A DNA stretch of 64,000 nucleotides from Capnocytophaga sp. (GTDB lineage: Bacteria; Bacteroidota; Bacteroidia; Flavobacteriales; Flavobacteriaceae): contig NZ_JAUNKD010000001.1 in the NCBI RefSeq assembly GCF_030532915.1, positions 81,956 to 145,955 on the forward strand, written 5' to 3'. This document shows positions 37,108 through 45,936 of the stretch, piece after piece. The position numbers and the translations under genes were made by a program. Every line of letters starts with the position of its first letter. The stretch's first letter is position 1. The notes beneath the pieces are model-generated. The model was not told the DNA's origin. It searched no databases and saw only the letters and a program-made list of their open reading frames with translations.

Positions 37108-39663
37108 ATGATACGTTTTATTTTAGTTTTGACCCTTATGACACTGACTAACAATATTTTCGCACAAAATAACACAAAAACAATCTCAATGAATAGCGGC
37201 TGGGAATTTTCACAAGCCGACCAAAACCAATGGCGTACAGCCGAAATTCCCGGCTCGGTACAAACCGATTTACTCAAACACAACCTCCTGCCCGACCCGT
37301 TTTTCGGCACAAACGAAAAAAAAATCCAATGGGTGGAAGACCTTGACTGGGAATATCGAAAAACCTTTACCCTCACCCCCAACGACTTACAGTATGACGT
37401 TATTACACTCCAATTTGAAGGGCTAGACACACACGCCGAAATTTTTCTTAACGGAAATCCCATCAGTCGTACCCAAAATATGTTTCTCGCCTATGACATT
37501 GCCGTAAAACCCTTTTTAAAAGTAGGCGAAAACACGCTTTTGGTGCGTTTCCGCTCGCCCATCACTCACCTGATGCCCAAACGTGCAGCGGCAGGCTTTG
37601 AATATCCGGCGGGCAATGACCATCGCAACGAAAAATTAAGCGTTTACTCGCGTAAAGCTCCCTATCATTTCGGTTGGGATTGGGGTATACGCATCGTGCA
37701 AATGGGCATTTGGCGCAACGTATGGCTTGATTTTCAAAACACGGCACGCATCACCGATTGTTTTGCCGAACAACTTTCGGTAACCCAACAAAAAGCCGCA
37801 TTGCAAAATCACGTTACCCTTATTTGCGAAAAACCTATCCAAGCCCTACTTAAAATCGACTATTCACACAACGGGAAAACCATTTCCGTTTCTGAAAATG
37901 TATCATTGCAAAAGGGTGAAAATCAAGTGTGTGTTCCCATCGAAATTGAAAATCCGCAATTATGGCAACCCGTCGGTTGGGGCAAACCACATTTGTACGA
38001 CGTTGTCGTTCGGCTACAAACCGATTCAGAACTTATCGGTCAGAAACAATTTAAAACGGGGCTACGTGATGCAAAATTAATCCGTGAGAAAACCCAAAAC
38101 GGCGAATCGTTTTATTTTCAAATAAACGGGAAACCGCTTTTTGCCAAAGGAGCAAATTACATTCCCGGCGATATCCTCACCACCCGACAAAACAAAGCCT
38201 ATTACGACCAACTTTTTGAAAACATTCGGGCTGCCAATATGAATATGATTCGCGTTTGGGGTGGCGGCATTTACGAAAACGATTATTTTTACGAACTCGC
38301 CAATCAAAACGGAATTTTAGTTTGGCAAGATTTTATGTTTGCCTGCACACCGTATCCGCACGATGCCGATTTTCTAGAAAACGTAAAAAACGAAGCCATT
38401 TACAACGTAAAACGACTGCGCAATCACCCGTGCGTGGTGCTTTGGTGCGGTAATAACGAAGTGGAAGAAAGCATCAAATACTGGGGTTTTGAAAAGCAAG
38501 TACCCGCATCGGTTTACGAAGGTTTCAAAACAGGTTACGACCTCACATTCCGTAAGTTACTTCCCGAAATTGTAACCGAATTTGACCCGCAAAAACCTTA
38601 CCTGCACGGCTCGCCCGACGTTGCAAACTGGGGCAGACCCGCATCGCTTGCCTATGGCGATGCGCACTATTGGGGCGTTTGGTACGGGCGCGAACCTTTC
38701 GAAATTCTCAACACACGCATTTCGCGCTTTATGAGCGAATTCGGATTTCAGTCCTTCCCTGAAATGAAAACCATTCGCACCTTTGCCCACGAAACGGATT
38801 TTGATATCGCTTCCGAAGTGATGCAAACCCACCAAAAAAGTTCAACCGGAAACGATGCCATCAAAGAATATATGGAGCGATATTACCACACGCCCCGCAA
38901 TTTTTCCGATTTCGTGTACGTCAATTTGGTAATGCAAGGCGAAGGAATGAAAAAAGGAATGCTGGCTCATCGGCGCAACCGCCCGTTTTGTATGGGAACG
39001 CTCTACTGGCAGTTAAACGACAGCTGGCCTGTGGTGTCGTGGGCAAGCATCGATTATTACAACAACTGGAAAGCCTTACACTACAAAACTCGCGAAGCAT
39101 TTGCCCCCATTGCAGTGGATATGTACGAAAATCCAAAAAACAGAAAGACCGAGTTTTATGTTTACTCCGACGTTTTGGAAGAAAAACAAGCCATTTTAAC
39201 AGTTGAACTCATTGATTTTAATGGAAAGATTCGCAAACAAAGTAAAAAAGAAATTACAATCAATCCAAATGAGAGTAAATTAGTTAAAAGTCTATATACA
39301 TTTATGTACATCAGCAATAAAAATAAGCAAAAACGCTTTGCAAAAGTTACGTTATCTGACCGTGAAGGCAAAACACTGGCTGCTGACCATTTCTTTTTCA
39401 ACTGGGCAAAAGAATTACAATTACCTCAAACAGAAATAGAAACAACAGTACATCATTCTGACGGAAAGTATGTACTAAAACTCAAAAGCAATCGATTAGC
39501 AAAAAATGTTTTTGTTGAAATACCGGTACAAGGCGCTAAATTCAGTGATAATTTCTTTGATTTACTCCCTAATGAAGAAAAAACCATTGAAATCTCTTCA
39601 CCCGAACTTAAAACCAGCAATCCAACACCTTTTTCTGTTAAACATTTACGACAAACCTATTAA
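37108..39663 (+). CDS. GH2 beta-mannosidase
   Basis: An 851-residue exported glycoside hydrolase with a signal peptide (cleavage near residue 20, FAQN). The sugar-binding domain is residues 25-190, Ig-like domains follow, and the TIM barrel is at about 310-620. The acid/base is E451 in WCGNNEVEE and the nucleophile is E544 in MSEFGFQSFP. The pattern RVWGGGIYENDYFYELANQNGILVWQDFMFACT is typical of beta-mannosidases. It removes terminal beta-1,4-mannose, for example from the core of N-glycans, which complements the GH18 PUL at 22-29 kb. The last 180 residues are lower in GC and less conserved. Confidence 0.92.
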   Translation: MIRFILVLTLMTLTNNIFAQNNTKTISMNSGWEFSQADQNQWRTAEIPGSVQTDLLKHNLLPDPFFGTNEKKIQWVEDLDWEYRKTFTLTPNDLQYDVITLQFEGLDTHAEIFLNGNPISRTQNMFLAYDIAVKPFLKVGENTLLVRFRSPITHLMPKRAAAGFEYPAGNDHRNEKLSVYSRKAPYHFGWDWGIRIVQMGIWRNVWLDFQNTARITDCFAEQLSVTQQKAALQNHVTLICEKPIQALLKIDYSHNGKTISVSENVSLQKGENQVCVPIEIENPQLWQPVGWGKPHLYDVVVRLQTDSELIGQKQFKTGLRDAKLIREKTQNGESFYFQINGKPLFAKGANYIPGDILTTRQNKAYYDQLFENIRAANMNMIRVWGGGIYENDYFYELANQNGILVWQDFMFACTPYPHDADFLENVKNEAIYNVKRLRNHPCVVLWCGNNEVEESIKYWGFEKQVPASVYEGFKTGYDLTFRKLLPEIVTEFDPQKPYLHGSPDVANWGRPASLAYGDAHYWGVWYGREPFEILNTRISRFMSEFGFQSFPEMKTIRTFAHETDFDIASEVMQTHQKSSTGNDAIKEYMERYYHTPRNFSDFVYVNLVMQGEGMKKGMLAHRRNRPFCMGTLYWQLNDSWPVVSWASIDYYNNWKALHYKTREAFAPIAVDMYENPKNRKTEFYVYSDVLEEKQAILTVELIDFNGKIRKQSKKEITINPNESKLVKSLYTFMYISNKNKQKRFAKVTLSDREGKTLAADHFFFNWAKELQLPQTEIETTVHHSDGKYVLKLKSNRLAKNVFVEIPVQGAKFSDNFFDLLPNEEKTIEISSPELKTSNPTPFSVKHLRQTY

Positions 39664-39701
39664 AAAATCAGCTGAATTAATATCATTTACATAATAATTA
39701 C

Positions 39702-39890
39702 ATAAATTCACTTGTGAATTAAGCACATTTATCATCTAATTACTAAAACTCACAAGTGATTTTATATAGTTTTGCTTCAATAGTATTAAAAAATTATCTG
39801 AAATATTACTATTAGTATACAAATTAAATAAATTTACTTGTGAGTTAAGAACATTTTAACCTTAATAAACAAAAATCACAAGTGAACTTA
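39702..39890. repeat. Duplicated inverted-repeat element
   Basis: Two similar units begin at 39702 and 39828, offset by 126 bases. Each holds TCACTTGTGA (TTACTTGTGA in the second) and, exactly 42 bases further on, TCACAAGTGA: arms at 39708/39750 and 39834/39876. The sequence around the arms is also shared (ATAAATT before, TTATATAGTTT after). The rest of the 39664-40102 gap is AT-rich non-coding sequence plus the terminator at 40032-40065. Confidence 0.75.
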
Positions 39891-40031
39891 TATAGTTTAC
39901 ACTATAATCATATAAATTCATTCAAAACATAATATAAATCATAACTAAACTATTTCACATAGTAAAAAAACTACTTTACTTTTTAGATATTTATCTTATT
40001 TTATAAAAATACTTGTAGTACACACAAAAAA

Positions 40032-40065
40032 AATGACTTAAATCATCAATTAAATTTAAGTCATT
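40032..40065 (-). terminator. Terminator of the small MscS gene
   Basis: A perfect 12-bp stem AATGACTTAAAT/ATTTAAGTCATT with a 10-base loop, followed on the minus strand by a T run. Confidence 0.75.
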
Positions 40066-40102
40066 AATAGATAAATCAATAAAAAAATGCTGTTATAAAA
40101 GG

Positions 40103-40615
40103 TTATTTTGTTACAATAACGATACCTTTTTGTAAGAGTAAGTTATTTGGCAATAAAATTTCTTCTCCTTCGATAGTTTTTAATAAGGTATAGAATGATT
40201 TTATATCGATAATTTCAGCTTCAATAGGATAATCTTTGTCCATTATTTTGATTTGGTCACCAATTCGAAATGGAAATGAGAAAAATACAATAATCCCTGC
40301 CGTGATGTTACTTAAAATAGACCATTGTGCAAAAAACGCAACACCGATAACGGTTAATACTGATGACAAAAATAAAAATAATTGCTCGCGTTTAATTCCC
40401 CAAATAGAAACTAAAATGATTAACACCAGTAACCAAATTAAATAATCAACATAACGCTTTACCAAGTTGGAACGCGCTTGTGAAAAGTTAGATTTTTCCG
40501 TAAATTTCGCAATGATTGAATTAATTATCAGCCGAATAACCACAAAAACCACGATGGTTACTGCCGTGGCGATAAGTTGATTTCCGTAAGTGTCGAAAAA
40601 AGAAGTGAACCGCAT
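40103..40615 (-). CDS. Short MscS-type channel protein
   Basis: About 170 residues: three helices, then the MscS pore/beta region FFAQWSILSNITAGIIVFF, GDQIKIMDKDYPIEAEIIDI and EEILLPNNLLLQKG, with the protein ending at the beta domain. The C-terminal alpha/beta cage of MscS is missing, as in several minimal flavobacterial members. The start is the ATG at 40615 (or 40618); TATTTTTG boxes at 40630-40623 and 40642-40635 lie inside the longer frame from 40663, so that extension is rejected. Confidence 0.8.
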   Translation of the reverse strand: MRFTSFFDTYGNQLIATAVTIVVFVVIRLIINSIIAKFTEKSNFSQARSNLVKRYVDYLIWLLVLIILVSIWGIKREQLFLFLSSVLTVIGVAFFAQWSILSNITAGIIVFFSFPFRIGDQIKIMDKDYPIEAEIIDIKSFYTLLKTIEGEEILLPNNLLLQKGIVIVTK

Positions 40616-40822
40616 CATAATACAAAAATATGCGCAAAAATACGGATTTTTAATCGATACCATTGCGTTTTTTCATCAGAAAAGTAGCGTTTCTGTTGCG
40701 GCAAATGCCGTCTCTGATTTTGTAATCAAAACGAAGTTGGTCATTTTCAATAATTCCCCCAAAATAGTTATTTGCAAGCGTTTGCGGATATTTTTCAGCC
40801 AATTTGCCCAAACGTAAAAAGA

Positions 40823-40854
40823 AATCTCTTTTACCGAAACCGGTAAAAGAGATT
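40823..40854 (-). terminator. Terminator of the EEP-family gene
   Basis: A perfect 14-bp stem AATCTCTTTTACCG/CGGTAAAAGAGATT with a GTTT loop on the minus strand, then a T-rich tail. Confidence 0.85.
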
Positions 40855-40874
40855 GATTTTCAATATTTTTAAAT

Positions 40875-41927
40875 CTATTTTTGTTCTTTAATCAAATACA
40901 AATACACCGGAAAATGGTCAGAGTACCCCCAAGTGTAATTTCCGTTGGACATACTTCGGTACGGATAACCTTTATATTTCCCTTTTTGATTGGCAAGATA
41001 AGGCTTGTTGAACACGGCTGCTTTCCAGTAACGATAAGTTGATTTGTCATCTTTAAGCAACTCGTGGGTGAAATAAATCTGGTCGAAGAGATTCCAACCG
41101 TCTTGATATGCCAACGAACCGATGCCTTTTTTGAGCATTTCTTCCATCGGGTTGTAAAGCCCGCCGGGTTTTACTTTTTCTTTTTTGCCTTCGGTTTTTA
41201 AGATTTTTTTGAAACTGGCGTTGGTGGGGTCGTCATTGAAATCGCCCATACTGAATATTTTAGCGTTGGGGTCTTTTGCCAGCAGCGAATCGATTATTTT
41301 TTTGTTCAGTGCGGCGGCGGCTTCGCGTTTGGGGCGACTGACTGCTTCCCCTCCACTTCTTGAAGGCCAGTGATTTACGATAAAATGCATTGGCTCACCA
41401 TCAAACATTCCGCTTACTAACAATTGGTCACGCGTGTGGCGTCGTTTTCCGTCAGAATCATACACTTCCAAAGTGTGTTTGGAGGTTGCCGTGGGCTTAA
41501 AAACTTTCTTTTTGTAGATAAACGCTACGTCAATTCCGCGACTGTCGGGCGAATCGTAATGCACAATACCATAGTTATACTTTTTCAAATAATCGGTGTT
41601 TATCAAATCGGAAACCACCGACATATTTTCAACCTCACACAAGCCCATCACATCGGGTGCTTGTTTGGTAAGGTCGCTACCTATTTCAGAAATCACCTTG
41701 GCAATTTTCTGTACGTGGTCGTTGTAAACTTTCGACGTCCAGCGGTCAGCACCTTCGGGGGTGCGGTCATCGTCAAACTTGTGTGGGTCATTGATGGTGT
41801 CAAATAAGTTTTCAACATTGTAAAAAGCTACCGTTCTGACCATAAATCTCCTGTCTTGTGCTTGTAATTTCAGTATTGAAAAACAGAACAATACCAAAAA
41901 AAGCCATAAGCCGTCATATTTTTTCAT
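40875..41927 (-). CDS. Exported endonuclease/exonuclease/phosphatase-family protein
   Basis: A 350-residue protein with a signal peptide (cleavage near residue 23, LQAQD). The EEP fold is shown by VAFYNVENLFDT, the metal-binding Glu in VMGLCEVEN, HFIVNHWPSR, FSMGDFNDDPTN and the final YSDHFPVYLYL with the catalytic His. Exported members act as DNases, phosphodiesterases or phosphatases; which one applies is not clear. It lies 37 bases behind rnhB on the same strand. Confidence 0.88.
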   Translation of the reverse strand: MKKYDGLWLFLVLFCFSILKLQAQDRRFMVRTVAFYNVENLFDTINDPHKFDDDRTPEGADRWTSKVYNDHVQKIAKVISEIGSDLTKQAPDVMGLCEVENMSVVSDLINTDYLKKYNYGIVHYDSPDSRGIDVAFIYKKKVFKPTATSKHTLEVYDSDGKRRHTRDQLLVSGMFDGEPMHFIVNHWPSRSGGEAVSRPKREAAAALNKKIIDSLLAKDPNAKIFSMGDFNDDPTNASFKKILKTEGKKEKVKPGGLYNPMEEMLKKGIGSLAYQDGWNLFDQIYFTHELLKDDKSTYRYWKAAVFNKPYLANQKGKYKGYPYRSMSNGNYTWGYSDHFPVYLYLIKEQK

Positions 41928-41964
41928 CTTTCTTTATATTTTTCGTAGCAATTGGCACGGACTA

Positions 41965-42564
41965 TCAAAAATCGATTTTCAGTTGAGCGGGCAACAGCTG
42001 AAACGTTTTGCGATGATAGGGTGTTATGCCGAATTTACTGATGGCTTCACGATGTTCTTTGGTCGGGTATCCTTTGTTTTTTTTCCATTGATACATCGGG
42101 AACTCGGCGTCAATCTGTTGCATATACGCATCTCGGGCAGTTTTTGCCAAGACCGAAGCCGCCGCAATGGTTTGAATTTTAGCATCGCCTTTCACTATGC
42201 AAGCGTGCGGAATGCTTCCAAATTTCACGAACTTATTCCCATCAACAGCGATAAAATCGGGCGTTGTGTGTAACTGTTGCAAAGCGGTGTGCATTGCCAA
42301 GATTGATGCCCGTAAGATGTTCAGCTCATCAATTTCAGCAGGAAAAATGTGAGCCACTGCATAGGCAACTGCCTCTTGCTGAATAACTTCTTTGAGATAG
42401 AGTCGTTTTTTTTCAGATAATTGTTTGGAGTCGGTCAAAATATCGTTTTTGAAATCTTTGGGCAATATGACCGCCGCTGCCGTTACCGGTCCGGCTAAAC
42501 AACCTCTGCCTGCCTCATCAGTACCCGCCTCATTGTGTGTGTGATAGAACAACTGCATTGCCAT
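41965..42564 (-). CDS. rnhB: Ribonuclease HII
   Basis: A 199-residue cytosolic endonuclease that removes ribonucleotides and RNA primers from DNA. The signature [13 protein letters not shown] (catalytic Asp/Glu near residue 17), ILPKDF...[19 protein letters not shown] and [13 protein letters not shown] are standard. The length is normal. MAMQ may start at 42564 or 42558. Confidence 0.96.
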   Translation of the reverse strand: MAMQLFYHTHNEAGTDEAGRGCLAGPVTAAAVILPKDFKNDILTDSKQLSEKKRLYLKEVIQQEAVAYAVAHIFPAEIDELNILRASILAMHTALQQLHTTPDFIAVDGNKFVKFGSIPHACIVKGDAKIQTIAAASVLAKTARDAYMQQIDAEFPMYQWKKNKGYPTKEHREAISKFGITPYHRKTFQLLPAQLKIDF

Positions 42565-42575
42565 CTTTTAAATTG

Positions 42576-42609
42576 CAAAGATAACGAAAATAAAGAGACT
42601 TTTTTCAAA
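42576..42609 (-). promoter_or_regulatory. Promoter of rnhB
   Basis: Minus strand TTTG (42609-42606), a 22-base spacer, TATCTTTG (42583-42576), 11 bases before the ATG, so the leader is very short. Confidence 0.65.
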
Positions 42610-42639
42610 TTCTGAAAAAATATCTTTAAAAAACGCAGA

Positions 42640-43296
42640 TTAAAATCGGGGTAACTTTTCAGGAGCAATGTCTTCTACTTGATAATCAGCAAAGTTTTTC
42701 AAGTAATTTTGTAGGGTAGTTCCGTTAGCATCGGCAAAAGCATAACTGCCTCGGCTTCGGAGGTAATTCTTAACACTTTGAGCGCCAGCTAAATGTGCCG
42801 CCGCCAAAATTCCCGACTCGGTAATATGTATACCATTGATGCACTTGCCTACAAACTGACTGATTTCTTTTCGTAAAACCCATTTGTTTCGCTTGACACT
42901 CAACGTGAAAAGGCGTTCTTGTTGCTCGGGCGATTTTAAAAATTCGGCAGCATTTTTAACACCGTAAAACTGCAAAGCCGATTTACCGAATTGATATTTA
43001 CCCATATAACCATATTGGTTTACAATGAAGTAGTTGCCTCGTGATTCTCGGTAAGCCAAGGCTTCTTTAAAACCGATAAATGTTTTGCCAATGTGCGGCG
43101 GATTAAGTGTAAGTTTTTCGTTTTTTTCATTTTCTTTACCAACCGGCATTACGGTTGCCTGCTGGGGGTCTGTTACTATAAAATTGGTGTGAACCTCTAC
43201 TTTAACGGGAGCTTCATCGCTGATTGTGAAGCACATAAAAAATAAACTAAGTAGTCCTAATACAGTAAAAAAATACCTTTTTTTTGTTTTAATCAT
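42640..43296 (-). CDS. Exported lysozyme-like / transglycosylase-fold protein
   Basis: A 218-residue protein with an N-terminal hydrophobic signal or anchor (residues 8-24) and a low-complexity linker, then a lysozyme-like domain. ALAYRESRGNY carries the likely catalytic Glu, followed by YGYMGKYQFGKSAL and GILAAAHLAGAQSVKNYL, as in goose-type/SLT folds. It probably cleaves or binds peptidoglycan in the periplasm. It is not preceded by a nearby gene on this strand and has its own promoter. Confidence 0.78.
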   Translation of the reverse strand: MIKTKKRYFFTVLGLLSLFFMCFTISDEAPVKVEVHTNFIVTDPQQATVMPVGKENEKNEKLTLNPPHIGKTFIGFKEALAYRESRGNYFIVNQYGYMGKYQFGKSALQFYGVKNAAEFLKSPEQQERLFTLSVKRNKWVLRKEISQFVGKCINGIHITESGILAAAHLAGAQSVKNYLRSRGSYAFADANGTTLQNYLKNFADYQVEDIAPEKLPRF

Positions 43297-43368
43297 CCTA
43301 ATTTAATTTCTTTAAGACTTACGTTGTTTCCTTAACGGGAAAAGACAACCGCTTAAAATTTGCGGGGG

Positions 43369-43397
43369 CAAAGATAGTCATTTTTCATAAAACCAAA
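43369..43397 (-). promoter_or_regulatory. Promoter of the lysozyme-like gene
   Basis: Minus strand TTTG (43397-43394), a 17-base spacer, TATCTTTG (43376-43369), giving a leader of about 65 bases. Confidence 0.65.
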
Positions 43398-43547
43398 ACT
43401 ACACTCTTTGGAACGATGTTAATACGCAAAGTGTTTTCAGTGAAAATTTTGCTACTTTTAACTTTTAAGTCTTAATTTTTAACTTGTTTTTACATTAATA
43501 CACCCAATTGTTAAAAACCGATAAACATCCCCAAACGATGACAAAAA

Positions 43548-43580
43548 AAGGTTGTGTTGTAAATACTCCAACACAACCTT
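43548..43580 (-). terminator. Terminator of the second CDC-like operon
   Basis: A 12-bp stem AAGGTTGTGTTG/CAACACAACCTT with a 9-base loop, followed by seven T on the minus strand. The interval between it and the CDC-like stop contains only a short ORF (43626-43715) and a weak hairpin (43603-43629). Confidence 0.8.
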
Positions 43581-43625
43581 CTATTTTATTTCAAACGATA
43601 ACCTAACCGCTTTAATTACTTACGG

Positions 43626-43715
43626 TTAGTGAAAGCATTTTTCCTTTTTGATATCTTCTTTAATAATCTCACCATTACGCACCAACTGCAACGTTATTTT
43701 GACATCATTATTCAT
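43626..43715 (-). pseudogene. Possible 3' remnant of a companion-family gene
   Basis: A 29-codon ORF, MNNDVKITLQLVRNGEIIKE and nine more residues, directly after the CDC-like gene and before the terminator. The frame stays open upstream past the CDC-like stop. Its pattern (ITLQL, NG, II, then a charged end) loosely resembles the last 25 residues of the companion lipoproteins (ITIEITQYLNNG...II). I read it as a decayed tail left by gene loss or duplication; a tiny independent gene is the alternative. Confidence 0.3.
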
Positions 43716-43741
43716 AAGCGAAACGCGCTGTGCATCTTTTG

Positions 43742-44887
43742 TTATCTATCTCTCAATTCGATAATATTATGAGTATAAGTATCAATCACTTCCACTTCGG
43801 TATTATCTTTTAGGCGACGTACTTTGTACGAAATGGGCACCGAAGTTTCGGTAACATTCTGTGCATTAGGCATCTGAACAAATTTAACGAAACTTTCATA
43901 ATTATCAACCTTGTTAGCCAATTCAACCGGCCCGCCCGAAATTTTCAATCGTACTTTTCCTTCTTGGAACAGGTTTTGGAATTCTTTCGTATACGCTGCA
44001 TTAGCCTGTGCATCAACATATTTAACAGCTACTTCCAACGAGGCTTTCACCATTTTACGCACCTCTTCAACTGATTTGGTAGTTTCTACAAAAATATACC
44101 CCACACGCCCGTAATCCACACTGCTGATATATAGCGGTTCATATTCACCCATATCTTTAACATCAATATCTCCCACTATCCAAGAAGAATAATGTTTTGG
44201 GTCAATCGACACGTTATAAATATGTTGGCGGAAAGCCACCATTACATAACTCTTTGTAAGTGAATTACTTTCATCTTTTTGATAGTCAAAACTCGCTTTT
44301 ACCAAACTTGCCATTACATTTGCTTCTGCGTGAATTTTTAGCGAAGTTTTAAAGTGTTGCTCGGTAGTAACCGTATTGCTTTCGTAAGAAAAAACAGCCG
44401 GTATAAAATCAAAATTAATTCCTTGTTTTTGACGTGCAATTAGGGCATTCATCGTTCCCCGAACATCACTCAACACGGGCTTTGTGGTTTCAGAAACGTT
44501 GATATCTCCTTTCAGCGACACTGACAACGTTACGGGATTAAACTCATTACGAAGCGTTAGCGGGTCATATTTTCCTTTCATAAACGAATCGCCTCGCAAC
44601 ATACTTCCCGGATAAATCACATCACTCATCGTTTCAGCTACGATTGAAAGCGGCGTGATGCTGTATTGTTCCTGCACGGTTGAAAGATACTCGTACTGAT
44701 TTTTACTCGTAGTGGGGTCAAGCACTACATTGCCCGTTTTTTTACTGGCAATGATTTTAGGAGTTTCTTTTTCATAAACCACCGGCTTTAACTGTTCAAT
44801 GGTTTGGGCAGTGTCGCCTCCTTTATCACCACACGACACCGCTGTGATTGCCGTTGTTACCAACAGACCTAAAATAAACCTCTTCAT
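43742..44887 (-). CDS. CDC-like (thiol-activated cytolysin family) lipoprotein, second copy
   Basis: A 381-residue paralogue of the protein at 1267-2388. The lipobox is AVSC (Cys near residue 19). Shared CDC blocks are DVIYPGSMLRGDSF, FRQHIYNVSIDPK, EYEPLYISSVDYGR (family block PxYVSSVxYGR) and PISYKVRRLKDN near the end. Domain 4 is absent, as in the first copy, so there is no undecapeptide and no cholesterol-recognition pair. The two paralogues are well diverged outside the motifs, compatible with different partners or targets. The gene starts 4 bases after the companion lipoprotein gene and is probably translated from the same mRNA. Confidence 0.85.
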   Translation of the reverse strand: MKRFILGLLVTTAITAVSCGDKGGDTAQTIEQLKPVVYEKETPKIIASKKTGNVVLDPTTSKNQYEYLSTVQEQYSITPLSIVAETMSDVIYPGSMLRGDSFMKGKYDPLTLRNEFNPVTLSVSLKGDINVSETTKPVLSDVRGTMNALIARQKQGINFDFIPAVFSYESNTVTTEQHFKTSLKIHAEANVMASLVKASFDYQKDESNSLTKSYVMVAFRQHIYNVSIDPKHYSSWIVGDIDVKDMGEYEPLYISSVDYGRVGYIFVETTKSVEEVRKMVKASLEVAVKYVDAQANAAYTKEFQNLFQEGKVRLKISGGPVELANKVDNYESFVKFVQMPNAQNVTETSVPISYKVRRLKDNTEVEVIDTYTHNIIELRDR

Positions 44888-44891
44888 AGCT

Positions 44892-45683
44892 TTAGAATTT
44901 GTTTTTGTTAATATTCTCTATCTTCACATTTTCATAACGGATAATGTTTTTAAGTCCGTTATTCAAATATTGCGTAATTTCAATAGTTATGGTTTTCCCT
45001 TCGATATTAAGACCTGACCCAAAATCATACTGCGTACCTACAAGAAAATCCCCCGATTTGGAAATCCCCTCGAAAAGAGTTGTGTATTCATACTTTTTAC
45101 TGCTTGTGGTATTACTCAAATACGTGTCATACTCCCGATTTCCGTCGTCAATTGAAAACTTAAACTCTAACCTAGGAAAAGAAAACGAAACATAAAAATT
45201 AATTTTCACCGCGTTGAAAATAAGTTCTTTTTTCAGCGGTTCTCCTACGTACTTTTTGGTAGCAGTATCATACTTTTGCAATTCAAAATTCAAATGAAAC
45301 GTTCCAGGCACTTTGGGCACAATCACAAGCTCGGGTAAAGTTTTCAGGTCAGTAATTTCAATGAGTGAAACATCTGTAAACCCTTCTTCTTGTTTCAATT
45401 TCAAGGCATAATCCACTCCTAAAATCTGGTGACGCGTTGCATCATTACCCACCACTTTGAGCTTGTAAATAAATCCTTGCTCGGGCTTGGCATCAATAAT
45501 TTCCGTCACATCAACAGGGATTTGGTAACCCACGCGAAAGTTTGAAACATCCACACCTTCCCGAATTCCCATTGAAAACGACGTAAGCCCTTCTGTTTGT
45601 AATTGAGGCTTGCTATCATCACTATTTTTACTACAAGATGTCATTATAACCAAAACCATTAATGACGTTAAAAAGTGTTTCAT
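44892..45683 (-). CDS. Lipoprotein, companion of CDC-like protein, second locus
   Basis: A 263-residue lipoprotein (MTSC, Cys near residue 17) of the same family as 415-1263. Conserved features are FRVGYQIPVDVTE (compare IQVGDYIPFAIE), VPGTFHLNFELQK (compare LPGTFKHVYELQK), EFKFSIDDG...YDTYLS and SGDFLVGT. The family therefore has two parts: an N-terminal beta-rich domain with the PGTF...ELQK end and a C-terminal IDDG domain. It comes first in the operon, ahead of the CDC-like gene, behind a promoter with a homopolymer spacer. Its function is unknown. Confidence 0.8.
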   Translation of the reverse strand: MKHFLTSLMVLVIMTSCSKNSDDSKPQLQTEGLTSFSMGIREGVDVSNFRVGYQIPVDVTEIIDAKPEQGFIYKLKVVGNDATRHQILGVDYALKLKQEEGFTDVSLIEITDLKTLPELVIVPKVPGTFHLNFELQKYDTATKKYVGEPLKKELIFNAVKINFYVSFSFPRLEFKFSIDDGNREYDTYLSNTTSSKKYEYTTLFEGISKSGDFLVGTQYDFGSGLNIEGKTITIEITQYLNNGLKNIIRYENVKIENINKNKF

Positions 45684-45719
45684 ACAATTTCTTTTTTAAA
45701 CTTAATGTTTTTTACACTG

Positions 45720-45754
45720 CAAATATATCAAAAAAAAAAAAAAAACATATCAAA
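45720..45754 (-). promoter_or_regulatory. Promoter of the second CDC-like operon with a T16 spacer tract
   Basis: Minus strand TTTG (45754-45751), a 23-base spacer, TATATTTG (45727-45720). Sixteen of the 23 spacer bases are an unbroken T run (A16 on the plus strand, 45730-45745). The spacing is at the upper end of what this promoter class tolerates, so slippage in the tract should alter promoter strength. Confidence 0.65.
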
Positions 45755-45909
45755 CTAAAAACACATTTTAACAAAACTTTAACTGCATAAACACGTTTTA
45801 CGTCAATCGAAACATTTCTTTTTTAATCGCTTGATTAATAAAACACTTTTTCTTTGCAATTCCGTAATATTTTAATATTTTCTTAATACAAATATGTTGC
45901 AAACCGCCG

Positions 45910-45917
45910 TATCTTTG
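45910..45917 (+). promoter_or_regulatory. -7 box of the LTA-synthase-like gene
   Basis: TATCTTTG, 19 bases before the ATG at 45937. The -33 side is AT-rich without a clear TTG, and the expected leader is only about a dozen bases. Confidence 0.55.
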
Positions 45918-45936
45918 TCGCCCAAATTCTAAAAAA

